Assembly (NCBI RefSeq): GCF_001552655.1 | Contig: NZ_BCRP01000005.1 | Location: 124,001 to 188,000 of the forward strand | DNA from: Alicyclobacillus kakegawensis NBRC 103104 | Lineage (GTDB): Bacteria > Bacillota > Bacilli > Alicyclobacillales > Alicyclobacillaceae | Direction of reading: 5' to 3' | DNA length: 64,000 nt | Notes under the pieces: model-generated | Seen by the model: the letters and a program-made list of their open reading frames with translations, nothing else | Databases searched by the model: none | What the model was told of the DNA's origin: nothing | Shown here: positions 34,112-42,455 of the stretch, piece by piece | How positions within the stretch are numbered: the stretch's first letter is position 1 | Layout of the letters: the number at the start of each line of letters is the position of its first letter | Translations under genes and position numbers: made by a program

Positions 34112-35168
34112 GTTTCGCCGGCCGCAGGGCGACCCGCGGACGCCGCAGTTCGCATCCGCACACCACCGGGTGGACGCGGCTTCGCACGCGGGGCCGGCGT
34201 TCGGCCCGGCAGCCGCAGAGGCCGTGCGTTACTCGGTCGTCATCCCGGTCTACAACGAGGAAGCGGTGCTGCCGGTGACCTACGAGCGGCTCAAGCCGGT
34301 CATGGATCAGTTGGGCCATCCGTACGAGATCCTGTTTGTCGACGATGGCAGCCAGGACACTTCCGGGGCCTGGCTCACCTCCCTCGCGCAGCGCGACGCG
34401 CACGTGCGGGTGCTCCACTTCTCGCGCAACTTCGGCCACCAGGCGGCGATTACGGCCGGGATCGATTACGCCCGCGGCGCGGCGGTCATCGTCATGGACG
34501 CGGATTTGCAAGATCCGCCGGAACTCATCCCGGAGCTGATCGCCAAATGGCAGCAAGGGTACGATGTGGTCTACGCCCAACGCACCCGCCGCCGCGGCGA
34601 AGGGGTCTGGAAACGCACAACCGCGGCCGCGTTCTACCGCGTTCTCGGCGCGCTCACCGACATCCAGATCCCCATGGACACGGGGGACTTCCGCCTGATG
34701 GACGCCACGGTCTGCCAGGTGCTGCGAAAACTGGACGAGCGCGGACGGTTTGTGCGCGGGCTGGTGGCCTGGGTTGGCTTCCGCCAGACGGCGGTGCCGT
34801 ATGTTCGGGACCCCCGCTACGCCGGGGAGACGAAATACCCGCTGCGGAGGATGCTGCGCCTGGCGGGCGACGCCGTCACTTCCTTCTCCACCAGGCCGTT
34901 GCTGTGGCCGCTGTACCTAGGCGCGTTGGCTATGGCGATTGGACTCGGCCTGGCGCTGGCGACGCTGGTTGAAGGCATGGCGGGCGGCGCTTGGCCCGTC
35001 GTGCTGTGGCTTACAGCTCTCATCATTGGGCTGTCCGGGATAGAACTGTCCGCCCTCGGCGTCCTCGGCCAGTACGTCGCACGCATTCACAGCGAGAGCC
35101 GCCGCCGGCCGCTGTACGTGGTCGCCGGCAAGGATGGGTTTGACGACGGATTGGGCGCGGAGACATGA
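34089..35168 (+). CDS. Polyprenyl-phosphate glycosyltransferase, GT2 (YkcC/GtrB/Dpm-like)
   Basis: 359 residues. After a polar leader of about 45 residues comes the GT-A domain: YSVVIPVYNEEAVLPVTY, ILFVDDGSQD, HFSRNFGHQAAITAG and the DxD in VIVMDADLQDPPEL. Two C-terminal helices (about 262-285 and 296-318) anchor it. It loads a sugar onto undecaprenyl phosphate at the inner membrane face. It overlaps the GT39 gene by 23 nt and the GtrA gene by 4 nt, so the three are one translational unit. Confidence 0.9.
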   Translation: MNTPAPNEFRRPQGDPRTPQFASAHHRVDAASHAGPAFGPAAAEAVRYSVVIPVYNEEAVLPVTYERLKPVMDQLGHPYEILFVDDGSQDTSGAWLTSLAQRDAHVRVLHFSRNFGHQAAITAGIDYARGAAVIVMDADLQDPPELIPELIAKWQQGYDVVYAQRTRRRGEGVWKRTTAAAFYRVLGALTDIQIPMDTGDFRLMDATVCQVLRKLDERGRFVRGLVAWVGFRQTAVPYVRDPRYAGETKYPLRRMLRLAGDAVTSFSTRPLLWPLYLGALAMAIGLGLALATLVEGMAGGAWPVVLWLTALIIGLSGIELSALGVLGQYVARIHSESRRRPLYVVAGKDGFDDGLGAET

Positions 35169-35611
35169 CGGATACCGGGCGTGCACCGGGTGTCGCCGGC
35201 CAAGGGGAGACCCGATTCGGTCAGGCCGTGATGCCACAAGCGATGCGGTTTGCGCTCATCGGCATGTTCAACACCGGCCTTGACGTGGGCGTGTTCTGGC
35301 TGCTCGTGCACCTTGGCCGCTGGCCATGGCTTGTGGCCCAGTGCGTCAGCTACACCTGCGGCCTCGTCAACAGCTACCTGTGCAACCGCACCTTCACGTT
35401 CCGGCAACAGGCGCACCCCAGCCTCCGGGAGGCGTTGCGCTTTGCGGCGGTGAACGGGCTCTCCTGCGGCCTGTCCCTTGCGCTCCTCGCCATCCTGCGG
35501 CACGCAGGCTGGCCGGCGCTGGGAGTCAAGATGACAGCCACCGGCCTCACCACCGTCGTCAACTTCGCCGGCGGCCGCTGGTGGGTGTTCCGCAGCCGCC
35601 CCATTCGCTAG
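35165..35611 (+). CDS. GtrA-family flippase-like protein
   Basis: 148 residues, four helices. The core starts MRFALIGMFNTGLDVGVFWLL, has the central VNSYLCNRTFTFRQQ and the terminal VVNFAGGRWWVFRSR. In the three-component scheme GtrB-type GT2 charges the lipid, GtrA flips it and a GT-C transferase uses it outside; all three are here in order GT-C, GT2, GtrA. It ends 21 nt before the response-regulator gene. The homologous protein at 28734 shares the fold but not close sequence. Confidence 0.87.
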   Translation: MTDTGRAPGVAGQGETRFGQAVMPQAMRFALIGMFNTGLDVGVFWLLVHLGRWPWLVAQCVSYTCGLVNSYLCNRTFTFRQQAHPSLREALRFAAVNGLSCGLSLALLAILRHAGWPALGVKMTATGLTTVVNFAGGRWWVFRSRPIR

Positions 35612-35632
35612 AATGGAACCCGAGGTGACACT

Positions 35633-36316
35633 GTGTACAACAACGCCGATATCCGCATTCTCGTCGTGGACGACGAGCCGAACATACTCCAGTTTCTAGA
35701 ATTCGGACTGAAGAACGAAGGTTTTCAGGTCGAAACCTGCGCTGACGGGCTGGAAGCGGTCAACCGCGCCCAGGGCTTCCGCCCGCACGTGGTTATCCTC
35801 GACGTCATGATGCCCGGCATCAGCGGCTTCGAAGTGTGCAGTTTGCTCAAACGCAGCCAGAACGTGGCCGTCATCCTGCTGACCGCGAAGGATGAAGTCG
35901 AAGACCGGGTCAAAGGGTTGAACCTGGGCGCCGACGACTACGTGGTCAAACCGTTCAGCTTTCAGGAACTGTTGGCGCGCATCCACGCGCGCATCCGCGG
36001 CCAGTTTCCACAACTATTGGACGAAGTGAGGATTGGACCGTTTCACATCGACGACGCTCGCAAGGAAATCCGCTACCAGGGACGGGCGCTCGCGCTCTCG
36101 ACGACCGAATACGACGTCCTGCGCTACCTGGTGCTCAACCACGGCATCGTGCTCAGCAAAGCGAAGATCTTGGACGAAGTATGGGGCTACGACTTCCAGG
36201 GGCAAGACAACATCGTCGAGGTCTATGTCAAATCCCTGCGCGACAAGCTGGGCGACAGCGACCACCGGCTCATCCGCACCGTGCGCGGGCTCGGCTACAG
36301 GGTGGACCTGCCATGA
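35633..36316 (+). CDS. OmpR-family response regulator
   Basis: 227 residues. Receiver: RILVVDDEPNILQFLEFGL, phospho-Asp in VVILDVMMPGISGFE, Thr in LLTAKDE and Lys in DDYVVKPF. Winged helix: ALSTTEYDVLRYLVLN to HRLIRTVRGLGYRVDLP. Start GTG 35633 behind CGAGGTGAC. Co-transcribed with the glycosylation genes upstream and overlapping the kinase by 4 nt, so it probably regulates surface glycosylation. The target site is unknown. Confidence 0.93.
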   Translation: MYNNADIRILVVDDEPNILQFLEFGLKNEGFQVETCADGLEAVNRAQGFRPHVVILDVMMPGISGFEVCSLLKRSQNVAVILLTAKDEVEDRVKGLNLGADDYVVKPFSFQELLARIHARIRGQFPQLLDEVRIGPFHIDDARKEIRYQGRALALSTTEYDVLRYLVLNHGIVLSKAKILDEVWGYDFQGQDNIVEVYVKSLRDKLGDSDHRLIRTVRGLGYRVDLP

Positions 36317-37986
36317 CGAGGCTGCCGTTTCAACTCCCCCGCTCCCTGCGCGCGCAGCTTTTGGTCCGGTGCCTGGCCATCCTGGCCGGGCTGCTCGTGT
36401 TTATCGGCTTCTTTCAATACCTGGCGATGAGCCGCTTTGTGTACCAGAACACGGCGCACATGGTGCACACCCAGGTGCGTGCCCTGCCGCTGCGCTTTTG
36501 GCTGCACGATGCGCCGCGCCTGGAAGGTAGATGGGCCGCGGGCAGCCTTCTCAACCCTGGAGCCGCCTTTACCGACAGCGGCACGGCGAGCCCAGGCAAG
36601 GCCCGTGGGAACGCCACCGTCCCGCGTGAAAGCGGTGCATCCAGCGGGAGCACGACTGATGCGGTCAATGCCGATCCGTCCCTATCCACAGCGACCGGCA
36701 ACCCGACGGCCGCGCAGCGCCCGTTACCCATCCCGTTCACACTGCCCGGGGCCATCGTCACCTTCATCGACGACACGGGCGGGTTTCACGAGCTGTTCCA
36801 CCCACAGCAGGCGGATGCCGCGCCGCACCTGCCGAAGACTGTTTACCAGGCCGCGCTGACGTACGGGCAGGCTGACAACCAGTACCAAATCGTCAAGACA
36901 CCAGCCGGCGCGCAATTGGTCGTGTTAACGCCCATCGGTCCGCCCGGGCAGCCGTCCGGACTCATCCAGGTCAGCGCCGATGTCGCCCAAATTCGCCACG
37001 TCGTCGTGCAGCAACTGCTGGTCTTCATCATCCTGGCCGCGGCCGCGCTCTTGGCTGCCATCCTGGCGCTGACCCCGACGGTCCGGCGCACCCTCGTGCC
37101 GCTCTCCAGCATGATTCGGACTGTCCGCCACATCGGCGCCGGCAACCTCGCGGAGCGCGTGCAGTTGGTCCGCCCGCAGACCGAGGTGGCCGTGTTGGCC
37201 GAGTCCTTCAACGCCATGCTTGAGCGGTTGGCGCAGGCGTTCGCGAACGAGCGGATCGCGACGGAACGGATGCGCCAATTTGTCGCCGACGCTTCGCACG
37301 AACTGCGCACGCCGCTGACCTCCATCCGCGGCTTCCTTGAGGTGCTGCAGCGCGGCGCCGCCAAAAACCCCGAGCAGCTGGAACAGGCGCTCACCAGCAT
37401 GCGCGCCGAAACGGAACGGCTCAGCCACCTGGTGGAAGACCTGCTGACACTCGCCCGCTTGGACGGCCAGCCGGAGCTGAACCGCCGCCCGGCTGATCTC
37501 GGCGGACTGTTGGACAGGATGCGCCCGCAGTTGGAGGTGCTGGCCGGATCGCGCCAGGTGCGCCTGGACGTGGCATGCCCGGCGCTGGTCGAAGCGGATG
37601 TGGACAAAATGAAGCAGGTGGTGCTCAACCTGTTTCAAAACGCCGTCCACCACACCGCGCCGGACACCGGCCGAATCGAGGTCAGCGTGCAGGCGGAGCC
37701 CGACGCCGTCCTGCTGACCGTGCGCGACAACGGCAGCGGCATCCCGCCTGATCGGTTGCCGCACATCTTTGACCGTTTTTACCGCATCGACGCCTCCCGC
37801 AGCCGTGCGGCCGCCCCCGCGACTCAGGGCGCCGGACTCGGCCTCGCCATCACCCAATCCATCGTCCAGCTGCACGGAGGCAACATCGAGTGCGAGAGCG
37901 AGTTGGGCGTGGGCACCACGTTCACGGTGCGGCTGCCGCCGTGCAACCCGGACCCGGCAAAGCCGGGTGGCGAAGCTGGCCGTTAA
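36313..37986 (+). CDS. Membrane sensor histidine kinase (HAMP-HisKA-HATPase)
   Basis: 557 residues. Helix 1 (about 17-36), an external sensor of about 195 residues with a low-complexity Ser/Thr/Ala stretch, helix 2 (QQLLVFIILAAAALLAAILAL), then HAMP. The phosphoacceptor is His329 in DASHELRTPLTS. The N-box is LFQNAVHH, the G1 box DNGSGIP, and GAGLGLAITQSI closes the ATPase domain. ATG 36313 overlaps the regulator stop. The large external domain suggests direct sensing of an envelope signal, unlike the Bce-type kinase at 15221. Confidence 0.93.
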   Translation: MTRLPFQLPRSLRAQLLVRCLAILAGLLVFIGFFQYLAMSRFVYQNTAHMVHTQVRALPLRFWLHDAPRLEGRWAAGSLLNPGAAFTDSGTASPGKARGNATVPRESGASSGSTTDAVNADPSLSTATGNPTAAQRPLPIPFTLPGAIVTFIDDTGGFHELFHPQQADAAPHLPKTVYQAALTYGQADNQYQIVKTPAGAQLVVLTPIGPPGQPSGLIQVSADVAQIRHVVVQQLLVFIILAAAALLAAILALTPTVRRTLVPLSSMIRTVRHIGAGNLAERVQLVRPQTEVAVLAESFNAMLERLAQAFANERIATERMRQFVADASHELRTPLTSIRGFLEVLQRGAAKNPEQLEQALTSMRAETERLSHLVEDLLTLARLDGQPELNRRPADLGGLLDRMRPQLEVLAGSRQVRLDVACPALVEADVDKMKQVVLNLFQNAVHHTAPDTGRIEVSVQAEPDAVLLTVRDNGSGIPPDRLPHIFDRFYRIDASRSRAAAPATQGAGLGLAITQSIVQLHGGNIECESELGVGTTFTVRLPPCNPDPAKPGGEAGR

Positions 37987-38020
37987 CGGACCGCGCACAC
38001 GCAGCGCGTGCGTTTGGCCC

Positions 38021-38962
38021 TCATGCGCTCGGCTCGGCCAGCGCCCGCGCCACCGCCGCCATGTCGGCATCCGCCAGGCCCTGGTCGGCCGCCCGGTCAT
38101 ACGCCGACAGCGCCGCCTGGATGGCCGCGCCTGCGTGCCCCAGATCGCCCAGGAACGCCTGCGCCAGGCGCAGGTCTTTGCGCATGTGTTTGAGCGCGAA
38201 CGCCGGTGCGTACTCGTCCGCCGTCCACAGCGGCCGCTTCATGGCCAGGATGGGTGACCACATCCCCGTTTCGGCCAGCACCTTGAGGAACGCCTCCCGG
38301 CCCAAACCGGCCTTGTCCGCGGCCGTCAGGCACTCGCCCGCCGCCTCCACCACCACGCCCAGGTACGCGTTGACCAGCAGCTTCATCGCCGCCCCCCTAC
38401 CGACCGGGCCCAGGTGGAAAGCGTGTCTGGCCATAGCCGCGAACACCGGTTGCATGCGCGCAAACGCCTCGGCCGATCCGCCCGCCAACACCACCAGTTG
38501 CCCTTGCTCCGCTGGCTGGACAGATCCGGACACCGGCGCGTCCATGAACTCCAGCCCCGCCTGCGCCAGCCGCTGCGCGACGGCCTGCGTCTCCTCAACA
38601 CCGATGGTGCTCTGGTTGACGATGAGGGTTCCCATCGGGACGTGGTCCGCCACGCCGTCCGGTCCAAACAGCACCTCGCGTACCGCCGCGCCGTCGGCGA
38701 CCATCAGAATCACCGCGTCACACCCGTCGACCGCTTCGCGCGCTGACGCGCACAGACGTCCCCCGCCCAGGTTGTAGTCCCTCGGCGTCCGATTGAACGC
38801 CCGCACGTCAAACCCCGCCCGCACGAGGTTGCGGGCCATGGGCAGACCCATTGCGCCCAAGCCAATCCAGGCGACCTTGCGGATGGGCCGGGCGGCGCCC
38901 TGGATTCCGCCCGCCGCCTCGCTTTGTGTCGTGGCTGCTGTCGTCCGCATCTCCTGCTGCAT
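38021..38962 (-). CDS. Beta-hydroxyacid dehydrogenase family (HIBADH/GLYR-like)
   Basis: 313 residues. The Rossmann start is VAWIGLGAMGLPMARNLVRAG, the substrate-binding motif FMDAPVSGSVQPAEQGQL, and the catalytic lysine lies in GRGAAMKLLVNAYLG. This is the 3-hydroxyisobutyrate/tartronate-semialdehyde/glyoxylate reductase superfamily, NAD(P)-dependent. ATG 38962 is chosen for GGGAG 8 nt upstream; ATG at 38977 lacks one. The 30-residue polar leader is not conserved. It converges on the sensor kinase with a gap of only 34 nt. Substrate not predictable. Confidence 0.87.
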   Translation of the reverse strand: MQQEMRTTAATTQSEAAGGIQGAARPIRKVAWIGLGAMGLPMARNLVRAGFDVRAFNRTPRDYNLGGGRLCASAREAVDGCDAVILMVADGAAVREVLFGPDGVADHVPMGTLIVNQSTIGVEETQAVAQRLAQAGLEFMDAPVSGSVQPAEQGQLVVLAGGSAEAFARMQPVFAAMARHAFHLGPVGRGAAMKLLVNAYLGVVVEAAGECLTAADKAGLGREAFLKVLAETGMWSPILAMKRPLWTADEYAPAFALKHMRKDLRLAQAFLGDLGHAGAAIQAALSAYDRAADQGLADADMAAVARALAEPSA

Positions 38963-39105
38963 ACGTTTCACTCCCATCTCATCGGTTCACAAGGGCAACC
39001 CTTTCCGGTGATAGTATAGGACGGCATGGGATGAGACGATGGGTGACTAAAACAGGATTTCGGTTGCGTCCGTCAAACCTAGGTTGCCGCTGATGGCGCG
39101 CCGGC

Positions 39106-39462
39106 CTATCCCAGGTCGGAAGGATGAGCGTCGTCCGCCTCTTCCGCTTCCACATACCGCTTGAGCGCGGCCAGCTTTTCATCCCAAAATCGCTCGTAAT
39201 CGGCGAGCCAACGCTTGACCTCCAGCAGCGGCTGGGGCTGTAAATGGTACCGAGTTTCCCGTCCAACCCTGCGGCTTTTCACGAGCCCAGCTTCGCCAAG
39301 CACGCGCAGGTGTTTGTTCACTGCGGTGCGGCTTATCGGCAGGCGGTCACTGATGGACGCAATCGACAGTTCGTCCGCCTCCGCCAGGAGTCGAATCACC
39401 TGGCGCCGGTTGGGATCCGCGATGGCCTGGAACACGTCATGTCGGACGGCAGTGCGCATCAT
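39106..39462 (-). CDS. ArsR/SmtB-family transcriptional regulator
   Basis: 118 residues of winged helix. FQAIADPNRRQVIRLLAE opens helix 1-2, SISDRLPISRTAVNKHLRVL is the recognition helix and RRVGRETRYHLQPQPL the wing. No cysteine metal site is present, so it belongs to the non-metal ArsR group that typically pairs with AHSA1 proteins. Its ATG overlaps the AHSA1 stop by 4 nt, so the two are co-translated; the regulator probably represses its own operon. Confidence 0.9.
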   Translation of the reverse strand: MMRTAVRHDVFQAIADPNRRQVIRLLAEADELSIASISDRLPISRTAVNKHLRVLGEAGLVKSRRVGRETRYHLQPQPLLEVKRWLADYERFWDEKLAALKRYVEAEEADDAHPSDLG

Positions 39463-39878
39463 TTCTCAACATAGCCTCGCAAGGACTCAAAGACCAGGCG
39501 ATTCCATCCGCCATCCATGCGATCCCGAACCACCGTGTGGGATTCACCAAACTCGGTCACCTTCTCGGCATCCCAGCCAGAATGGACAAGCGTCAGTTCC
39601 GTTTTCCCGTTTAGGTCTTTCAACTCAAACAGGACGTGCCAGTCCTTGCCCCAGTTGAACCCTATGCGGTGGGGCGGATTGACCTCTGTGACTTTGCAGG
39701 GCGACTTTCCCCAGGGACCTGCGTCCAGCATGAATTCATGACCGACAACAGGTTGAAAGTCGCTTGGCATAAACCACGCGGCAATGCCTTCCGCTGTGGC
39801 AACCGCCTTCCACACCTTGTCAATCGGCGCATTCAAAAGGACGGTCTTGCGAATATCGGAGATTTTCGAGTCTGGCAT
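39459..39878 (-). CDS. AHSA1/SRPBCC-domain protein
   Basis: 139 residues forming a START/Bet v1-like hydrophobic-pocket fold. The start IRKTVLLNAPIDKVWKAV and the segment AWFMPSDFQPVVGHEF are characteristic of the AHSA1 group. These small ligand-binding proteins are often encoded with ArsR regulators. ATG 39878 follows GGAGGT. First gene of the two-gene operon. The ligand is unknown; a stress or detoxification role is only family inference. Confidence 0.88.
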   Translation of the reverse strand: MPDSKISDIRKTVLLNAPIDKVWKAVATAEGIAAWFMPSDFQPVVGHEFMLDAGPWGKSPCKVTEVNPPHRIGFNWGKDWHVLFELKDLNGKTELTLVHSGWDAEKVTEFGESHTVVRDRMDGGWNRLVFESLRGYVEK

Positions 39879-40003
39879 CCTTTTACCTCCAGCCGCTTTG
39901 ACATGACACCCAAAGGTGTTATTTCAACACTATATGAATCCTTGGGAATGTGTCAAGCACGCTGGCCGGATGACGTCCGCCTCCTTGTCCCGCACATGAA
40001 AGC

Positions 40004-40036
40004 GAGGCGCGCGTTCCCAATGGAAACACGCGCCTC
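40004..40036 (-). terminator. Hairpin after fliS
   Basis: Arms GAGGCGCG and CGCGCCTC, extended past one mismatch by further pairs, with an A/T-rich loop. It is 70 nt downstream of the fliS stop on the minus strand. No long T run. Confidence 0.45.
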
Positions 40037-40105
40037 ATACCGATGATTCCAATAGCGTGATACCAAATGTGGCTGCCGGACCGCACCGCGCATTGCGCCG
40101 GTGGA

Positions 40106-40504
40106 TCATCCCTGCAGCTGCTGGGCCTGTTCCTGCCGAGCCTTGGCGGCTGCCTCCACCCATGTTTCGCGGAGGCCGCGGATATGGTCAAGGACCTCTA
40201 CGACCGGATGGACGTCCTTTTTCAGGTTGGCCTCGACCAAGCGCTGGTGAAAGTATTGATAGAGGGACGCCAGCGGCTTCGAGATCTCGTACCGCATGTC
40301 AAGCGGCCCCCACAACCCTTCCCGGATGATGCTCTGCGCCTTCATCAACTGCTTGTGCGACACGTCGACATCGCCGCTCTCCAGCGCCGCCTTCGCGTTC
40401 TCCAAAGCGGCAATGAGGCCATCGTACAGCATGATGAGCAGCCGGTCCGGGCTCGCTGTCTGCACGGACGCCTGGCGATACGCCGCATATGCTGGATTCG
40501 TCAC
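40106..40504 (-). CDS. fliS: Flagellin export chaperone FliS
   Basis: 132 residues, all helical, usual length. AAYRQASVQTASPDRLLIMLYDGLI is the conserved N-terminal half, with the later IREGLWGPLDMRYEISKPLASLYQYF and LVEANLKKDVHPVVEVL segments. FliS binds the C-terminus of flagellin in the cytoplasm and prevents early polymerisation. The GTG follows AAGGAGGT. It is 15 nt after fliD. No fliT gene follows. Confidence 0.93.
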   Translation of the reverse strand: MTNPAYAAYRQASVQTASPDRLLIMLYDGLIAALENAKAALESGDVDVSHKQLMKAQSIIREGLWGPLDMRYEISKPLASLYQYFHQRLVEANLKKDVHPVVEVLDHIRGLRETWVEAAAKARQEQAQQLQG

Positions 40505-40519
40505 GAGTCAAAGACCTCC

Positions 40520-42277
40520 TTACGACGAAGAACTGGAGGATCCGAGCATTCCTGCCAAATAGCTGGCTTGGGCGCTCAACTGCGCAATCGCTTGCTCCAT
40601 TTGGCTGAATTCGTCCTGATAACGCTGCCGCAAGTCGCTGATCTGCTGTTGCATGTCCTCAGCGTTGGAGTCTATGCCGGATATCTGCAGACCCAAAAAG
40701 CTCACGTCTAGACTGTCGGTGCCAAACAAAGTGGAGAAGTCGGCATTCGGGTCAATCAACGTGTATGGCAGAAGCCCGGCCCCAGATATGGTGGTGCCGT
40801 TGGACGTCTTGGTCTGGATTTCATTGACGATGTCCGGGTTGCTGCCGGCTTCATCGGTTAGCTGCTGGATGGAACTCGACAGGTCGTTGTACAACTGCAC
40901 CGCGACGCCTGTGCCCATGGACGATCCGCTCGATATCTGCGGGTTGTTCGTAAACAGCCGCATCACCGCCTGCGGATCGGCCTGGATGGCGGCACGCAAC
41001 TGGTCCGTGTCAATCTGCAGCAGCCCGTATGTGTTCCAGCCGGTGGTCGTCACCCCCGGAGCCGTCGCCCCCGAGGAGACGCCGTTTATCGGGTCAATCG
41101 GAGTGATACCAATGGAGGCGAGCGTGTCGAGTGTCACCGTTTGTCCGTTCACGGTCGACTGGGTCTGACCGGACAACCGCAGTTGCATGTCGTTTTCCAA
41201 CGTGTTCATGATATGGCCCAAAAGCGGGTCGTTGGCGAGCATGCCGCTCTGCGCCTGCTCGTTCCATTTTTCGATTTGGTCCTGGGTCATCTGCGACGCC
41301 TGCTGCGCCGTCAGCGGCTGGTAGTCGTAATTCCGCTGCTCGTTGTACAGCCCCTGCATCAGTTGCAGCGTTTGATTGTACTGCTGCACAAAGTTGGTGA
41401 TGGCATTGACAATCGAGTCCACGTCCGTTCCCACCGTCACGCTGGCGCTGCCGGTGGAATACAGGTTCAGGGTCAGGCCGTTGTAGGTGGCCTGGTTGGT
41501 CGGGCTGGTGGTTTCGTAGCCGTTGACGGTGTACTGCGCGTCATGTCCTGTGGGCGGGTTTGACGGATCGATGCTGATTTTAAAAGCGTTTTGTAAGAAC
41601 GTGGCTGTAGTGTCGTCTACTTGAATCTTGGCGTCGCTTCCGGTTTTAGTGGTCTGCATGACAACGTTCCCCGTGTTCGTGTCATAGAACGCAGAGACAC
41701 CGGCTGCCGTATTGCTGGTGATGTCGGATAACACCGTTTGCAACGTGTCGCTGCCCTGGAAGGTGAACGACTGGCCGTTGATGTTGAGCGTTACACCAGA
41801 GCTGTAGCCAATCGACGACAGGGTAGTGTTGTTCGCATAATTGGGATCCGTGGAGATTGGCGAGGATGAATAGACCGTCGCCCCCTCCGCAAGGCGCAGA
41901 ACGGTGATGTTGTACGTACCGTTCGGAGCTAGCGTACTGGCGGTACCGCTCACCACAGCGCTGTTCGACGAGGTCACTGAGTGCGCCATGAATGTGGACT
42001 GCAGCTGCATCGACTGCACCGTATTCTGCAACTGCGTGAGCGACGCGTTCACCTGCTGATACCGCATCTCCTGCCACTGCAGGATCTGGCGCTGCTGCAA
42101 GAGTTGCACAAGCGGCTCCTGGGCCGCCTGCACCATGGCATCGACCATGCTGTCGGTGTCAATGCCCGATGCCAAACCGGACAGCCCCGAGCCTAGCGTA
42201 TACGTCACCTGGTTTATTCCGCTGGCGGAGCTTCCGCCACCCGAATAACCCCCCGACAGCGAACCGATGTAGGTCAT
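40520..42277 (-). CDS. fliD: Flagellar filament cap protein FliD (HAP2)
   Basis: 585 residues. The N-terminal domain begins TYTLGSGLSGLASGIDTDSMVDAMVQ and a coiled-coil region of glutamine-rich repeats follows. The C-terminal domain ends with a long helix (QQQISDLRQRYQDEFSQMEQAI). It caps the filament and drives flagellin folding outside the cell. ATG 42277 follows GAGGAGG by 7 nt. It is longer than the 450-500 residues common in Bacillus, with extra length in the variable central domains. A terminator separates it from hag, so it may have its own promoter. Confidence 0.93.
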   Translation of the reverse strand: MTYIGSLSGGYSGGGSSASGINQVTYTLGSGLSGLASGIDTDSMVDAMVQAAQEPLVQLLQQRQILQWQEMRYQQVNASLTQLQNTVQSMQLQSTFMAHSVTSSNSAVVSGTASTLAPNGTYNITVLRLAEGATVYSSSPISTDPNYANNTTLSSIGYSSGVTLNINGQSFTFQGSDTLQTVLSDITSNTAAGVSAFYDTNTGNVVMQTTKTGSDAKIQVDDTTATFLQNAFKISIDPSNPPTGHDAQYTVNGYETTSPTNQATYNGLTLNLYSTGSASVTVGTDVDSIVNAITNFVQQYNQTLQLMQGLYNEQRNYDYQPLTAQQASQMTQDQIEKWNEQAQSGMLANDPLLGHIMNTLENDMQLRLSGQTQSTVNGQTVTLDTLASIGITPIDPINGVSSGATAPGVTTTGWNTYGLLQIDTDQLRAAIQADPQAVMRLFTNNPQISSGSSMGTGVAVQLYNDLSSSIQQLTDEAGSNPDIVNEIQTKTSNGTTISGAGLLPYTLIDPNADFSTLFGTDSLDVSFLGLQISGIDSNAEDMQQQISDLRQRYQDEFSQMEQAIAQLSAQASYLAGMLGSSSSSS

Positions 42278-42409
42278 CACAAGGCCTCCTCATTTGGAAA
42301 TACGCGTAAGTGCGCACATGGATTCTGGCACAGAGCACAGATGTACTATTCGCACGCAATCGGTGCAAGCCGTGCACCGGATGGAGACGCGCAGAGAGCC
42401 ACCTTAACA

Positions 42410-42438
42410 GGGAAACCGGCCGCAGGAGCCGGTTTCCC
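42410..42438 (-). terminator. Hairpin terminator after flagellin gene
   Basis: Perfect 11-nt arms GGGAAACCGGC and GCCGGTTTCCC, 7-nt loop, 18 nt beyond the flagellin stop. On the minus strand TGTTAAGG follows. Expected to limit read-through from a very strong transcript. Confidence 0.7.
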
Positions 42439-42455
42439 GCCAAAGCGATGATGAA

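Noticed and set aside
42330-42362. A possible sigma-D promoter for fliD (ACCGATTG on the minus strand)
   Set aside because: Only a partial -10 match and no CAAG or TAAA at the right distance, unlike the two clear sites.
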